Below, one piece after another: positions 1 through 12,964 of a DNA stretch of 64,000 nucleotides. The stretch's first letter is position 1. Each line of letters opens with the position of its first letter. Under the pieces are notes generated by a model. That model was not told where the DNA came from. It saw only the letters and a list, made by a program, of their open reading frames with translations, and searched no databases. The stretch is from Girardinichthys multiradiatus (lineage: Eukaryota; Chordata; Actinopteri; Cyprinodontiformes; Goodeidae). A program made the translations under genes and the position numbers. The DNA lies in assembly GCF_021462225.1 (NCBI RefSeq), contig NC_061804.1:42223975-42287974 (forward strand), in the 5' to 3' direction.

Positions 1-1590
1 AAACAAGCAACCAGCTCTATGAAAATATGCCCAACGGGCAACCCACCACACTGTGTAATGCAGACCAATTGTAAACAGTATAAATGTATACAATTATTAT
101 AGGATTACATATGAGCAGCAGCAAAATTAGGCTAAACACTTTAACCATACAAATTTTGAATACCTTAAATTCTTTGAATAACTTGTACTTTTAAACCGAT
201 CCAAAGAAAAGTGCATTTTGCTTACGTAACATCAAAATGACAATATCATAGTCAATAAAAAACTTCCTTTAAACTCTGTTTAAAAGAAAAGCCACACATG
301 AGCCAATTCAGACAGGCTCAGTGTAAAACTATGATCTTTCCTGGTCAGAAATCGCATATGTAAAAATTAGCTTAAAGCCCGGCACAGATGAAAAAGATGT
401 GAAAACAGCATTTACCTGCACTACAATACATTATTGCTATTTTTCCAGTTAATGCAACTCATTCTCCCGCTGTCCGCTCTGGCATGTGAGTGTGTTTGGG
501 GTCTGCAGAGTCAACTTGGGTGTTGCGATAACCAGGAAACGGGGCCGTGGGGAGGACAAACTACCTACCTTTTGCTTTATTTTAGGGAGCTGGAAGATAA
601 TGAAAGGGTTTCAAAGAAGAGGAAAAATAAGGCCTATTTCATAAAGCCAGAAACACAAATAACATCTTACCTTTGCTGTTTTATGATCACGATAGTATAG
701 TATATAACTATATATTTCCACTTGGTCCTATAACCCATTGTCACACACTGTCATGATTCCGGACTGTTTGTAGCTTTTTTTTTGTCTCTATACCTTGTAG
801 AAAACTGTGTAGCTACATTCCCTTGCTTTATGGTAAATGCATTACCCTTGTTATGATTAAGAGATGATGTTTGCTCTGTGAGTTTTGTAAACACCCCCAG
901 ATACTATTAGCAATGGTTTGATGGATGTTTCAAACATCCAAATAGGTAAATAGGCTCCTGAGAAAGTGTCTTGCGCAACTTAAAATGTCTCACTAGATTA
1001 CTGAACAGAGTGGATGGAGGAATATTTTTTCATGGTACTTCAACTCATCTTTTACATCTTGAGAGAACAATGGCAGGCAAGAACAAGATGTTTTTCAATG
1101 CTGTGAAGTTGCTGGATAAGTTGGCAGCTGCTAGTGGAACCAGCTTGTGTTCTGCTGACTCTTCCTCAGCAAGGAGAATTTACTGTTTTCAGGTTGATAC
1201 CAGTGATCCTAAATATGAAATCCCACCATCAGAAAGGTCTGTAATTATTGATTATATTGATTATAAAGAATCACACAGACCTGGACAGTTTGGTTTTGTT
1301 GTTATTAATTCCTAGAATTGCTCCACTCAAGTTGGAAGCAGGTTGGTAGCTCTAGTAGTTATTTTTCAGTCTGATTGGTTCTTTTTAGGAACTCAAATTT
1401 CTCGTAGTGGATATAATTTTTTTGATGACTGTCCTCTCCGGTATCGGATACTGTGCAGCTGGAAGGACTTTCCTTAATACTTTTCTACTTTTGGATATTT
1501 TTTATGATGCATCACCATGGCAACGGGGTTGTTTCTTACAACCATGAGTAGCTGATTAATATCTCAAAAGCTCAAGTAATACTTCAACCC
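1..1590. other. AT-rich non-coding stretch at window start
   Basis: No exon with good splice sites or a recognisable protein was found. It may be intron of the gene whose last exon lies at 4978-5192. A plus-strand reading frame at 1070-1315 is open, but I could match it to nothing and it has no convincing splice context. No RNA gene was seen. Confidence 0.4.
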
Positions 1591-1594
1591 CAAA

Positions 1595-3980
1595 TCTCTG
1601 ATGAGTTCAAAAGGAGAAACCGTGGATGCAGAGAAGGAGCAAAGAGAAGAGAGGCAAGGAGGAAGTTCAAACCATCTCTTTTATTGATTATGATGGGAAA
1701 TGTGATATCGTTGGGAAACAAGTTAAATGAACTCCAAGCCCTTCAAAGGACCCAGCCAGAGTATAGGGAATGTAGTATCATGTGTTTTAAACATGGCTGC
1801 AAGATCATATCCCCGACTCTAGTGTCTCTCTGACAGGCTTTCTGACCATACGGGCAGACAGAGATTTAAAGAGGAGCGGCAAACGTAGAGGAGGTGGAAT
1901 AGCAGTACTTGTGAACAACAGATGGTGTAATCCAGGGCATGTTACTGTGAAGTGTCATCTCTGCGGTCCAGATATTGAACTGTTAGCAGTAAGTTTTCGT
2001 CCATATTATTTACCCAGAGAGTTCACCAGTGTTATTTTGGCAACAGTTTACGTTTGTGTTGCCGACACTGCATGTGATGCCATCAGCTCAGTTGTTGCTA
2101 CAAACACAAACCTCCAATGAATTTGTAGCAATATCTGGTGATTTTAACCAGGCTTTACACTCTGCTACCCGTCCAACATTTCAACATTTTTCTGCTGCTC
2201 TACCAGAGAAAATAAAAACTTGGATTTGTTATATACAAATGTCAAGGCCTCAAACATCTCTAAAGCAAGCAGCAAGTTTTCATCCATATTATTTACCCAG
2301 AGTTCACCAGTGTTATTTTGGCCACAGTTTAGGTTCCACCTTTAGCTGTTGCAGACACTGCATGTGATGCCATCAGCTCAGTTGTTGCTAAGCTGGAGAC
2401 ACAACACCCCAATGCGTTTGTGACAATATCTGGTGATTTTAAACATGATTCACTCTCTGCTACACTTTCAATGTTTTAATGTTTGTCCGCTGCTCTATCA
2501 GAGAGGTGTCTGGGACTCCACCATCTCTAAAGCAAGACCTCCTCTAGGCAAATCAGATTACAGTCTTTTTTTCTCTGCTCAAAGTATAAGCCCCTTGTTC
2601 AGAGGCAACCTGTAATAAAGAGGACTGTGAGCTCTGCAAGGTTGCTTTGAGAATACAGACTGGGACGTAATGTGCCAACCACATGGAAAGGACAGCAATG
2701 CCATGACTGAGTGTGTACCCAACTGTATAAACCTCTGTGTGGATAACACCATCTCCACTAGAACCGTGAGATGCTTCCCCAATAACAAACCCTAGAATCC
2801 TGAAGTCCTGTGCAGAGCAGCTCTGTGGGATTCTGCAGCACCTCTTCAATCTTAGTCTGGCCCAGAAAAAGGTTCCAGTGTTGTGGAAGACTTCCTGTCT
2901 TGTTCTGGTACCAAAGAAAACTCACTCATCAGTCCTCAATGACTATAGACCTGATTCCCTGACATCCCACATCATGAATGTCCTGGAGAGACTCCTGTTG
3001 CCCCACCTGAGTAAGCAATGATAAACTATCAGGACCCCCTTTAGTTTGCTACTTGCTGCCATCTGGACAAAGCCAGCAGCACTATGAGGATCATGTTCTT
3101 TGATTTCTCCACTGCATTTAACACAATCGCACCAAATTTACTTTGTCAGAAACTCCAGAACACTCAGGTGGAGGCCTCAACAATCTCCTGGATCAAAGAC
3201 TACCTGACCAAACAGACCACAGTGTGTGAGACTGAATGGATGTGTGTCTGACCAGGTAGTCAGCAGCACAGGAGCACCATAAGGTACTGTATTCTGACCA
3301 TTCCTTTTCACTCTGTACACCTCAGACTTCCAGTACAAGACAGACTCCTGTCACCTGCAGAAACACTCCGATGATTCTGCAGTTTTGGGGTGGATCAGAG
3401 ATGGACAAGAAGCTGAGTACAGGAAGCTGGTGGACTGCTTTGTGGCACGGTGTAGAAACAATCAAATCACCTTGAACAGGAATAAAACAAAGGAGATGAT
3501 TGTAGATTTTAGGTGAACAGGAATAGGTCAAAAACTATTTGACCTATTCCTGTAAAGGAAGAAGTGGAGGTGGTGGAGGAGTATAAATCCCTTGGTGTCC
3601 ACCTGGACAACAGACTGGAGTGGAGATGCAACTGTGAAGCCGTCTACAAGAAGGGACAGAGACTGTATTTCTGGAGGAAGCTTAGGTCCTTCGATGTTTG
3701 CAGGAAGATGCTGCAAATCTTCTATAAGTCTGTTGTGGAGAGTGTGATCTCTTCTGCCATCATCTGCTGGTGCTGCAGTATCAGAGCCAGGGACTTAAAA
3801 AACCTCAACAAGCTGAGAAAGAAGGCTGGCTCTGTTCTGGGGACTCCTCTGGAACCTCTGGAGATCATTGTGGAAAGAAGGATTCTTCATAAAATGAAGG
3901 ACATTATGGAGAACCCTGAGCATCATCTTCATCAGACTGTCATACTACAACAATAAAGTAGTTTTGAATTTAATTGAATT
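1595..3980 (+). mobile_element. L2/CR1-group LINE, near full-length but broken
   Basis: This is a decayed non-LTR retrotransposon in the same direction as the flanking gene. Reading 5' to 3' there is a basic N-terminal segment (about 1600-1900) and an APE-type endonuclease stretch with the words PYYLPRE and SGDFN. A reverse transcriptase region follows, with FDFSTAFNTI-like and SRNKTKEMI-like pieces, and then a C-terminal segment at 3564-3956 containing EEYKSLGVHLDNRLEW and RRILHKMK. It ends in an AATTGAATT-type tail near 3965-3980. Frameshifts and stops interrupt every domain, so it cannot be active. The endonuclease part is present twice (about 1993-2215 and 2277-2520). Related copies lie in CFAP58 intron 15. 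The clade (L2 versus Rex1/CR1) is inferred from protein words only. Confidence 0.8.
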
Positions 3981-4977
3981 ATTATGACAGATTTATTGGT
4001 ATTATTTTGTTATTATATTTTGAGCAAATCTACACCAGTTTCTACCTGTGTCTATCCTATCTCTGATGGATTGGTGTTAATTGTTTTTTGTATTTGAGTT
4101 TTCTATAATTCTGTTTTGAATTTTATTGTTGAAAAATGTGCTCCATTTGGAGACAAGTATTAGTTTCATTGTATGTTATTGTTCTTTTTTTGAATGATTA
4201 AAAGCATGTTTGGTGGGTTTTCCAAATGAAAGCCAAAACAATTATTAGATTAGTGCCAAAATGGCTAGGTTCTAGGTTCACCTTGATTTGTTTTATTTCA
4301 TACCTATCTAAAACAACTGTGCTTCCCTTTTTTAACATGAATTTTGGTACAGCTAATGGTCAAATTCTGAACTGTGGTTTGCTAGGTATTTTTGATTGCA
4401 GCTACATACCTTCTCATAAATATTCAGATTAAAATGTGCATCTTATTTTGCCCAAAATTATTTCCTTTACATGCCATATACATTTACTCTCACTCAGTAA
4501 CTTAAGTATAGACTTTTTTGATTAGACATCTGAAATAATCTCCAGAGTGTTATCTTTATTGTGATACCAGAACCATTCAAATAAACCATGTAGTTCCTGA
4601 GAGGGCTCAAAAAGAGGCCTAAGGTTTTAGACTTTAAAGAAGCTGGGCATTACAGGAGGAAATTATGTGTTTAGTTGTTTGGAGTCAGATGTATTTATAG
4701 AGGCAGATGTCTTTAAAGAAGTATATTTTCTACTGTAGTCAAAATTGTGAAAGTCATAGGTAAAATACTATCTTGATAACTATGACAAGATACAAATCTA
4801 AATGTCTATATCAGGGAAGGGTGTTTTCATCTTCAGTCCTTTTGCGAAATGTTGACTAAACAAATCTAAAGAAAGATGCATGTGTGGAGAAAAAAGCAGC
4901 TCTGATCCATGACTCTTGCCTGTTCTCATCATAGGTTTAGCTGCCAATGACCTACCTTCACAATTTTCTTCCTCCAG

Positions 4978-5192
4978 GTGTCTCCACCTCTCAGACCCAG
5001 CAGGCCTACACCTCTCAGGTACTCCAGCCCGAAGAAGCGCTCTACCTCTGCAAGAAGAAGAAACGTCCCATTCTTCATGATCCGTATGCCCGCTTTTCTG
5101 CTCTGCTATACCGCCGTCCACCACGGGAGGACCAGAAGGCCATTTTAGCTAGCATGGACAACATGGACCTAGACCATGCCACCTTCCTCTGA
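4978..5192 (+). CDS. Terminal coding exon of an unrecognised gene
   Basis: A pyrimidine-rich acceptor (ttttcttcctccag) ends at 4977. The exon then stays open in one frame for about 70 codons to a TGA at 5190-5192. It encodes a serine/glutamine-rich lead, the words LQPEEALYLCKKKKRP and HDPYARFSALLYRRPP, and an acidic end finishing DLDHATFL. The basic KKKKR run could be a nuclear-localisation signal or the cytoplasmic side of a membrane anchor; neither is demonstrated. Composition and codon use look like a real C-terminus and not repeat-derived. The upstream exons are not visible in this window, apart from possible unseen ones before the LINE at 1595. I do not recognise the family. The gene would lie upstream of CFAP58 on the same strand. 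Confidence 0.5.
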
Positions 5193-7290
5193 AAGGCCCC
5201 CTGGGATGAGGTCACAACTTGGGACACGCTCCCATTACCATTCCATAAATACGTTACAGTAGCTGCATCCCAGCTAGACAAGACAACAAAGTCAGTGGAA
5301 TGTCTTTATTTCAGTTATCAAACTGAAGACTAGATTCAATTTCAGAGTTTAATTTTAGTGCAATCTGTAGCTTCCCACTTGCTTTATTCAATTAGCATTT
5401 GTTAGCAGATTGTTGTTGACAATGACCTAGGTTACTCTAGGATCTAAACTGAAAAAACACCTTTAAATCAAAATATTTTCTAGTAAAAGAGAAAAAAACA
5501 TATTCTAGTACAAGTGTAGTACTAAAGATAAATTAGAATGATATCCCAGATTGGAGTTGTAGTTGTAAAAGTGTTTTTGTGTAAAATGTTTAAATTATTT
5601 CTTTAAAACCTTCAGTTAAGGATGCCCCAAGACACAAACGTGTTCTGCATAGTCTTAAATCAAGTAGTATTCCCTTCTAAAAGTAACCTTACTGACTTTG
5701 AGATTCCGATCAAATATTTTCTCCAGTGCAAAACTCAAATTTTACACAAAAGTGGCGAAATTTGATTACTCACCTCTTTTCTCAAAGCTTAATCCATTAG
5801 AGAGTTGAATTTATTCAGGCTAAGATCAGGTTTTCTGAGCTGAGCCTTCTTGTTGTTGACTCCAACTTCCCTCTAACACCTCTGTTTACAGCTCCTTCCA
5901 ATGAATTCTCTGCCTCACAACTATACCTCAGAGCACATGAGACCACACAACAATCGGAGTCAACCAGCTCAACAATTAAGCTTTTCTTTTTTAATTGGTA
6001 AATCTTCTTGCTTTACTGTTGACAATTAGTTTTCAAAGTGGCCAAATATTTCCTGTTCAGTTAATCTAACTTATAAAAGGCTGAAGTTAACCTGAAGCTA
6101 ACATTCTTAACTCATTCTCTGCTCTGCTGTAAATAATCAGGACAGGGATTTATTTGTGTGAGGAATGTCAAAGAAACAGAAAGAGACATTTTAACAACTT
6201 TCTAGCTCTAAATCACACTCTTTATTTGTTATTGAAAAAAAGTCCATCAGGATGCACTCGAAAAATGCAATTCAGATGCAGAGAAATGGCATTTTTAACT
6301 GTCAGGATAACCATTAGTGGAATGCTCCGTTCACAAGTGCTTCTGCTTGAACAAATGCTACTCTTGTCGGACCGCTGTTTGCACTGGAGCAAAATGTTAT
6401 CAGTTCCATAACATTTGCATCTCGTTCTTTTGCAGTGTTAAGGGCTCCAAATTATGTTCCGAAATTTATGCCAAAATGTTTAATTTAAGAAATGAGGAGA
6501 TTGTGGACGATAGGATTTTGTGCCCTAGTATATTAGTGTAATCAGACAGTTTTCTTTGGCCTTAATCATATTTTCTGCCTGTTTTACTTGTGTCAATTTT
6601 TTATTTGAGCTCCATTGTTATTTACTATGTATGTGAGTATCTGCATGTTCAGAGATCAGTGGGAGGCATTTAAGGTAAAACAAAGTGAGCCAAAGTTGTG
6701 CTTAGTTGTATTTTCCACTGTCACTTGCAGAAGTTTATTGTTTAACAGCGCTCTGTGTAGACTGCATGAGAATGAAGACACTCTAAAAGGACTTTTCATT
6801 TACATGAGTAAAGAAGGTGCCATAACTAAGCTGTATCTTACTCTGCACATGCTGCTGCTAGGTGGTGCTCTAAATTTCACACAGTGGACATGTGCTGCAA
6901 CAATTAGCCCTACATTGTTTTTGTTTTTTTACCTCAAAGGTGCTCAGTTTCTTAAAATGTGTAGTTACTTTAAGATGCCATGGAAACATTTCTGTGAAAC
7001 AAAGCATGCTTAAACTTTCTGTTGCGCATTTTTATTTATGAATTTATTTCTGTTTTTACTGTGATCTCAATCTTCTGCTGGTCCTACAAAATCTTCAGAG
7101 GTCTCCCATATTTTTACAAACTTGATTTGGTCTGGTTAAGATATTTCTTCAGTAAATGCAAGCAGAAGCAGTGCTATCCATGGTTGAGTTCGGGAAATAT
7201 AATTATTTTCATCTGTGTAGTGACACTGGGTTTGCAGAGCAGAGAATCTAAAACAGATATAAAAGAAAAGGTTTAAAATGCTTTTCCACA
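5193..7290. other. Possible 3' UTR and intergenic sequence
   Basis: AT-rich sequence follows the stop codon at 5190-5192. No canonical AATAAA was noticed near the stop, so the 3' end of the upstream transcript cannot be placed. Several open frames between 6150 and 7276 have hydrophobic, low-complexity translations without recognisable domains and are most likely chance. Nothing else could be supported. Confidence 0.4.
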
Positions 7291-7292
7291 TA

Positions 7293-8625
7293 CAGGTCAC
7301 ATCTCAATAAATTAGAATATCATATCAAATTATTCAACAGAGAGTGATATATTTCTGTTAATTGTGATAATGGCTCAAAGCACATGAAAAGCCCAAATTC
7401 AGTTTTTAGAAAATGTTGATATTACAAAAGAACCATAGAAAAGTTTTTTTTTTAAACCAGGCCATGTTGACCTACATAATCATAAAGAAGACTTGAGTTA
7501 GCAGGAAGTCATTGATATTGGATGTCCTGATTAGGACTTTTACAGATACAGAGTTGTTTAGGAATAGCCATTGTCTGATATTGAGTTGCAGTCCAATACT
7601 TTATTAAATACAATTAAATCAATGCCATGAAAATGCTTGTAATCTCCTCAGTAGTTTTACAGTGCAGAGAAAAAAGACTTGTCATTTCATCATTGTTACA
7701 TTTACTTACTCACCAGTGATGCTTATGATGCTGCAGTCTTTTCTGTTACACATATTTATTCCCAACTAGAATTTCTGCTGGACAGCCTTAATATGCAGCT
7801 CCAACTCAGGTTACTCAGTTCTGAAAGCTACCCACTCGGAACATCATGTTAACGGGTAAAAAAAGCTTATATACTAATTACATCAGGAAAATAATGTTCA
7901 GGAACTGCTAAACAGTTTTGCAATCCCTGCAAAAGGAAATAAGCCGTGATTATTGAAAACTGGCTGCATGCAGCTGCATATATTCCGGGGGTGCAGATGA
8001 TGATCAACAGATATAGATACAACAGGTATCATGAGCTGAGTTTGTCAGGGACCCTAAACTATTAAAAAATGCAGTGATCAATCAGGGCAGTAAATCCCTC
8101 CACAAGAAGGGTAGGCCACAAAGGTTCATTGCTAAAGAATCTGGCTGTTTAGGGTGCTGTAGAGAATATTGGCCAATGTTAAAATAAACAGATGACAACC
8201 AGAGCTAACAGTGCAGAGCTGAAGGTATAATGGCAACCTGGACTTCCTTGACATCTCTTCAGAGCCAGAGGCTGATTGTCTCCTTGCTACACTGCAGTGA
8301 TTCATGCAAAAAAAGCCTCGACCAAGTGTTGAGTACATATACTATTTAGTACTTGTCAATAGGCCCACATTTCTGGATTAGAAATCGCCAATTTGTTGGT
8401 GTTCTGCAGTAACACCAATAAAGTCATTATTGTAATTCTGACTAACTGAATTTTGGATTCTTATTAGCTGTGAGGCATAGTTATCAAAATGAACAGGCAT
8501 AAATGCTTGCAATATATCAGTTTGGATGTAATGAATCACTGTAACATAAAAAGTAAATCTTTTGAATTCAATAACTGAGAGGAGTAAATTATGTAATGAT
8601 ATTCTAATTTATCAATATGCATCTG
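7293..8625 (+). mobile_element. Decayed Tc1-like DNA transposon remnant
   Basis: The left end begins TA|CAGGTCACATCTCAATAAAT and the right end finishes ATGATATTCTAAT...ATGCATCTG, an eroded inverted match typical of fish Tc1-like ends. Between them, around 8060-8340, are scraps of a plus-strand transposase. One is the conserved tail reading KPRPSVEY before the stop equivalent near 8330. The middle of the transposase is missing and frames are broken. It is clearly older than the elements at 15173 and 31255. Confidence 0.7.
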
Positions 8626-8629
8626 TTGT

Positions 8630-9490
8630 GGAGTTGATTTAAAAGCATTGCTGCAAGAAAGCTTGTGCTTTGGGAAAGATGGAAATGTGCCTCTACATAT
8701 GCACTTAGTGTGGAAATTAAAATGATATAATATATATAAAAATGTTAACTGATACAAATCCTCAATCTCGTTAGATTATTATTTTTAATGAAGATGAAGC
8801 AACATCAGTTCATCAGTGGTAAACCAATGGTGAAATCCTTTTGAATTCTGTGGTATTTTAAGGTCTAGCTCAAACACAACACAGTTACTGATGTAATGTT
8901 GTTTGAGACTTATTAGGGATGCAGCCATCTGATCATAGTTGCTTCAGCAGTGGTGTCAAACAGAGGCTCTTCAATCAGCGCCTTCCATAAAAGATCAGAT
9001 CCTTCCATAAATGAGTACAAACCCATGTCTGGAACTGTATTTTTCTAGTTTTTGATGGAAAACAAAAGGATGATGTGTTGATTTAATTCAAACCCCCATA
9101 GCAGGAGAAGAAAGGAGCTCTTCTTCCAGAAATGTCATGGCGATGCATTACAAACCTAGTGTTACTGCCATAATAAAAAAAGGTATTGCTGTTAAAAAAA
9201 CAAACAAAAGAGTGTCACAGTTTCCTTTTCGTCCAGGTGTTTTGCTCTGATTGACTGTCTCTAAGCAGACACTGGGATGTTTTAATTGCAGAGGGTGCTT
9301 TGATGAGATAAGTGTTGGGAATTTGCTGACAATGCTGAAAGCCTACAGCAGTCAAATCAGATACAAGACTGGTAATCATGAATTCCCTTATTGAGACTGT
9401 GACTAGTAGCTGACGGTGCAACAGAACTAGTTTCATCTAGCTTGTTTTTCCTGGTTAAAATAATGAATATTGATAATGAAAGAAGCTTTC
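8630..9490. other. No gene seen
   Basis: AT-rich intergenic sequence with short chance reading frames only. No repeat family was recognised. Confidence 0.4.
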
Positions 9491-9588
9491 AGAGGTGTCT
9501 GGAGAGAGGGACGTCTGGGCATCTCTGCTGAGTCTGCTGCCCCCGCGACCAGGTCCCGGATAAGCGGAAGACGACGAGTACGAGAAAC
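9491..9588 (+). mobile_element. Short 3' stub of the RTE-like LINE
   Basis: About 100 bases match the last coding residues (GERDVW) and 3' terminus (ggataagcggaagacgacga, then gtacgag) of the full-length element at 50391-53696. This is a typical severely 5'-truncated LINE insertion, in plus orientation. Confidence 0.85.
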
Positions 9589-10740
9589 TTTCATGCTTAT
9601 TTCTCTTGGGACACACTTAACCACCCTATTTAAAAACGAAGGAGATAATTAAGTCTTTTAGTTCTTTGAGGTTCATCAGAGTTTCTCTCAGTTATTTTCA
9701 TATTATCATGAGATGCATGCATAACAACAGCATTGGATGTTTCACTCTTTTGTGTCAGTTTCTTCACTTTTTAATGATCAATCAAGATTTTCAAGACATT
9801 CTTTGTTCTATATTACTGAACAACATAACAGCTTAGTAGTTAAAGAAAGTGGCAAAATAAAGTAATCCACCTTTTCTTAATCTTACCTTTAATGATGAAA
9901 AGTAACAGAGATTAACTTAGATATTTCAATTATCATCAAGCACATCAGCAGCAGTGAAAACGTGTTGCTGCTCTGCAGTTTAACTAAAATGGATTGTAAT
10001 TTGTTCTGTGTAAAGTGGGTAGACAGTGAGCTGGACAACTAGGCTAAAGGCTCAAGCTAAGGCTGACTCATTGACCAAACTAGACAAAATAATACTCTGA
10101 TTATGTGTCACAAAGTAAAAATGCAGAATGAAACATGGGATCTTTATCAACTATTATGTGTAAGTAAAGGGTGGCAGAAGTTGGGCATTTTGAAGCAAAA
10201 GTTAGATTTTGTGCTCTAGAGTTAAGAGGTACACTTGTACTGGTTTCGTACTGGACACTTGGACATTGGCTTATTCTTTTCAAATTTGACCCTCAGTGTA
10301 GGATTTTACCCTAGCATTAAGATGCCACAGAACCTGTTACTGTATTTATTTATTTTATTGATGGAAACAGATTGGTGCCAAGATCAAAGCAGATAACTTC
10401 CATCTCAAAATAATTCCTGACAATCACATTGCACTCCATTTAACCAGCTTTTATAACCCATTAAACCATTGTTTTATGTGCATTAATTCATTGTATTTAT
10501 TGAAGTCAGTAGTTATATACAACAAAGACAGGGTTGGACCATAGTCAGTGACCCTGATCTTCTGCAGTAAGCATGTACAGCTGAAGAAACTTGGTAAGGG
10601 TATGCAACCAGTAATTAGCTGGCATTTTAACTGGGGTGTGTATACATTGGAGAGCCACTCTGCCTAACAGAAATGTAGTGTATTAAATAGTGTATCACCT
10701 AAGCCACTAAAATATTTTTTTATTTTTACACAGCAGTACT
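9589..10740. other. No gene seen
   Basis: AT-rich intergenic sequence. No coding, RNA or repeat signature could be supported. Confidence 0.4.
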
Positions 10741-10744
10741 GCAT

Positions 10745-11430
10745 CCACTTGGCCACATTTACTGCCCCTAAACATACCCTCAGCCTAAGCATGCCCCCGG
10801 GTCTCCCCCGCTTGGTGCTGTGCCTCTTGCGCTGGGCATTGGTGGGGGCCCTGGCCCACCTGAGGTGCTGGTTCCTGGGCTTGGGTTGGGGGGGACAGTG
10901 TGCCCCACGTCTCATCCATTGCCCCTTTGGCCTGGGGGCTGCTGCTCCTGTGCTTTACCGACAACCTACATCTGTGCAGGGCATATGGCTGCCTCGGGGT
11001 TATGCCTTGTTTCTGTCTGCCTGGGGCTGCTGTGACCTTCTGGAGCCAAGTCCTTCTGTCTGTTGCTTCTCTTGGGTGCTCTGTGTTGCCGACCTTCTAC
11101 AGTTCTCTTTACTCTAACAACTGCTCACCTCCAGCTGACAAATTCACTTACATACACCTACTCAACAAAAACACACCATTTTCTAAACATATGCTCACCC
11201 ACCCACACAAGCACACACACGTGCACCCATGCACTGACACACAAATTATTCAAATTGTTAAAGGTCATACAAACACAGCACTAATGTGGCCTGACTACCT
11301 TGATGCTGGATCCGGTCTTGCAATTAGACTTCCATCTTGAGATATCATTTTTGTTGCCCAACCAGCTTCTCTGTATGGTATGCCTGAAATGCTGTGACAG
11401 GACAAAAACAAAAACAAAAAAAGAAATCAG
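10745..11430 (+). repeat. GC-rich, strand-skewed interspersed repeat with CA-rich tract
   Basis: Positions 10780-11100 are rich in G, T and C in runs such as ctgggcttgggttggggggg on one strand. A CA-rich stretch follows (about 11150-11240), and then a unique-looking block ending tgctgtgacaggacaaa before an A-rich tail. Several overlapping frames stay open here only because the composition lacks stops. The layout resembles an interspersed fish repeat I have seen before but cannot name. No host gene is supported. Confidence 0.5.
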
Positions 11431-12928
11431 CCCACCAGTATATTAGTATATTGGCCCTGTGGGTTGTGAGCAGGCTAAAGGCAAACATTCCATCAGAGGA
11501 TCCACACTAAATGTGCCTCTAGAGAAGGGAAGGCACAGTTATATATCAGTAATCTCCAGGAGCCACATAATGTACATAATATCTGATCCTTCTGTTTTGT
11601 ACACTCTGTAATTCATTGCCTCTGATGTCCATGTTTCTTTTTATCACAAGTCATCTGACATACTGAACCTTTTTTATGGCCAGAGTTTTGCTCTTGCTGT
11701 GTCCTAACCTCTTCCCTTGGTTGCAAACCTGCTCCAGATGTGCATGTACCACACACTGCAGTAAAACAGACATTTACTGTAGTTACTTCATGTGACCAGA
11801 AGATGCATGTTTCACAAATCACAATCTGTGTTTTAAAGAATGTATAATCAGTGTAGAGTAATGCACTTCCGGTTTGATCAGTATTTTAGATAATGAACTA
11901 GCCATAATTCAGATTCCACTTCAGATTCCGTAGAAAGCAGTAAAAGAGACCTTTACTTTAGAGACAGTACAATGCATCATTTTTAAGCTTTGCTGCACAG
12001 CAACATTTTGCAACAGAAAACTCAAAATGCTGCCAGACTAACAATTTAAAACTCAGATGAGGTCACTGACAGCTGACGGCAACTGGACAGCTATTTGCTT
12101 AACGTTAACAATCATTACTTTGGCATTTTAATACTGTGAGATGTTCCATAAGCAATGCTCTTTACCACCGCTCTGACCTACTATGACATTTTTAAGATCA
12201 TACTTATTTTTTTGGTAGTTATATGCTTTCAGTCTTGGCACCACTTTGATTACCTGTTAGCTTTAGCATCCAGAAAGAAAGAAAATCATTTAGGGACTGA
12301 TCTTCTGCAGAAAATATTGACTACTAATTACTACCCAAACCAACTCCATTTCAATAAACTGCCCATTTATAAATCATAAAAACTACATATTACTATAGTA
12401 TAAATATACAAAGATTAAAATTAAAACAAATAAAATGCAATGATTTTTTAGGTACATAAAAGGATGTAAATTAATGCTATGATTTTTTTTTCTCTGGATT
12501 TAATGGAGACTGCATTTCTAAATTGAGTTATGTTAAGTAATACTGGAAGGTTTAGAGAGCAAAAATGAAAGGCTGTGTGTTTCCAAACATTTGACAGGTG
12601 CTGTGTTTTTCAAAAGATGAACTAATAAGTGATTAACATCTTCAGATCTTACAAGACCAACTGAGTCAGATCTGACATATTTCTCTAAAGTGCTGACTGC
12701 AGACATATTCAGACAAACTGTCACCTAAAGTGATCCCATCTGTCTTTGCATGATGGAGACCATCTAGTGACCTTTGCCACTAATCACTGCTGATCGCTGC
12801 AGCAACAGAAATCTGAGTATCGATCAGATGTGTCCAACCTGGAAAGCATACAGACATGCAAAAGATCAAGAGATTTTTTAACTCTGTGTAAATATCTCAA
12901 ATGACCTTACCATATGATATATTAAAAT

Positions 12929-12964
<36 letters not shown>

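Noticed and set aside
971..1315. Open plus-strand frame of 114 codons with plausible amino-acid composition
   Set aside because: No recognisable domain, no acceptor/donor pair in frame, and it borders LINE sequence. Kept out of the gene list.
6154..7276. Run of open frames between the upstream gene and the Tc1 remnant
   Set aside because: Translations are hydrophobic and low in charge, change frame often and match nothing known. Typical of AT-rich non-coding DNA.
10749..11340. Overlapping long frames in all plus-strand phases
   Set aside because: They are open only because the GC-rich skewed sequence lacks stop codons. A repeat explains the region.
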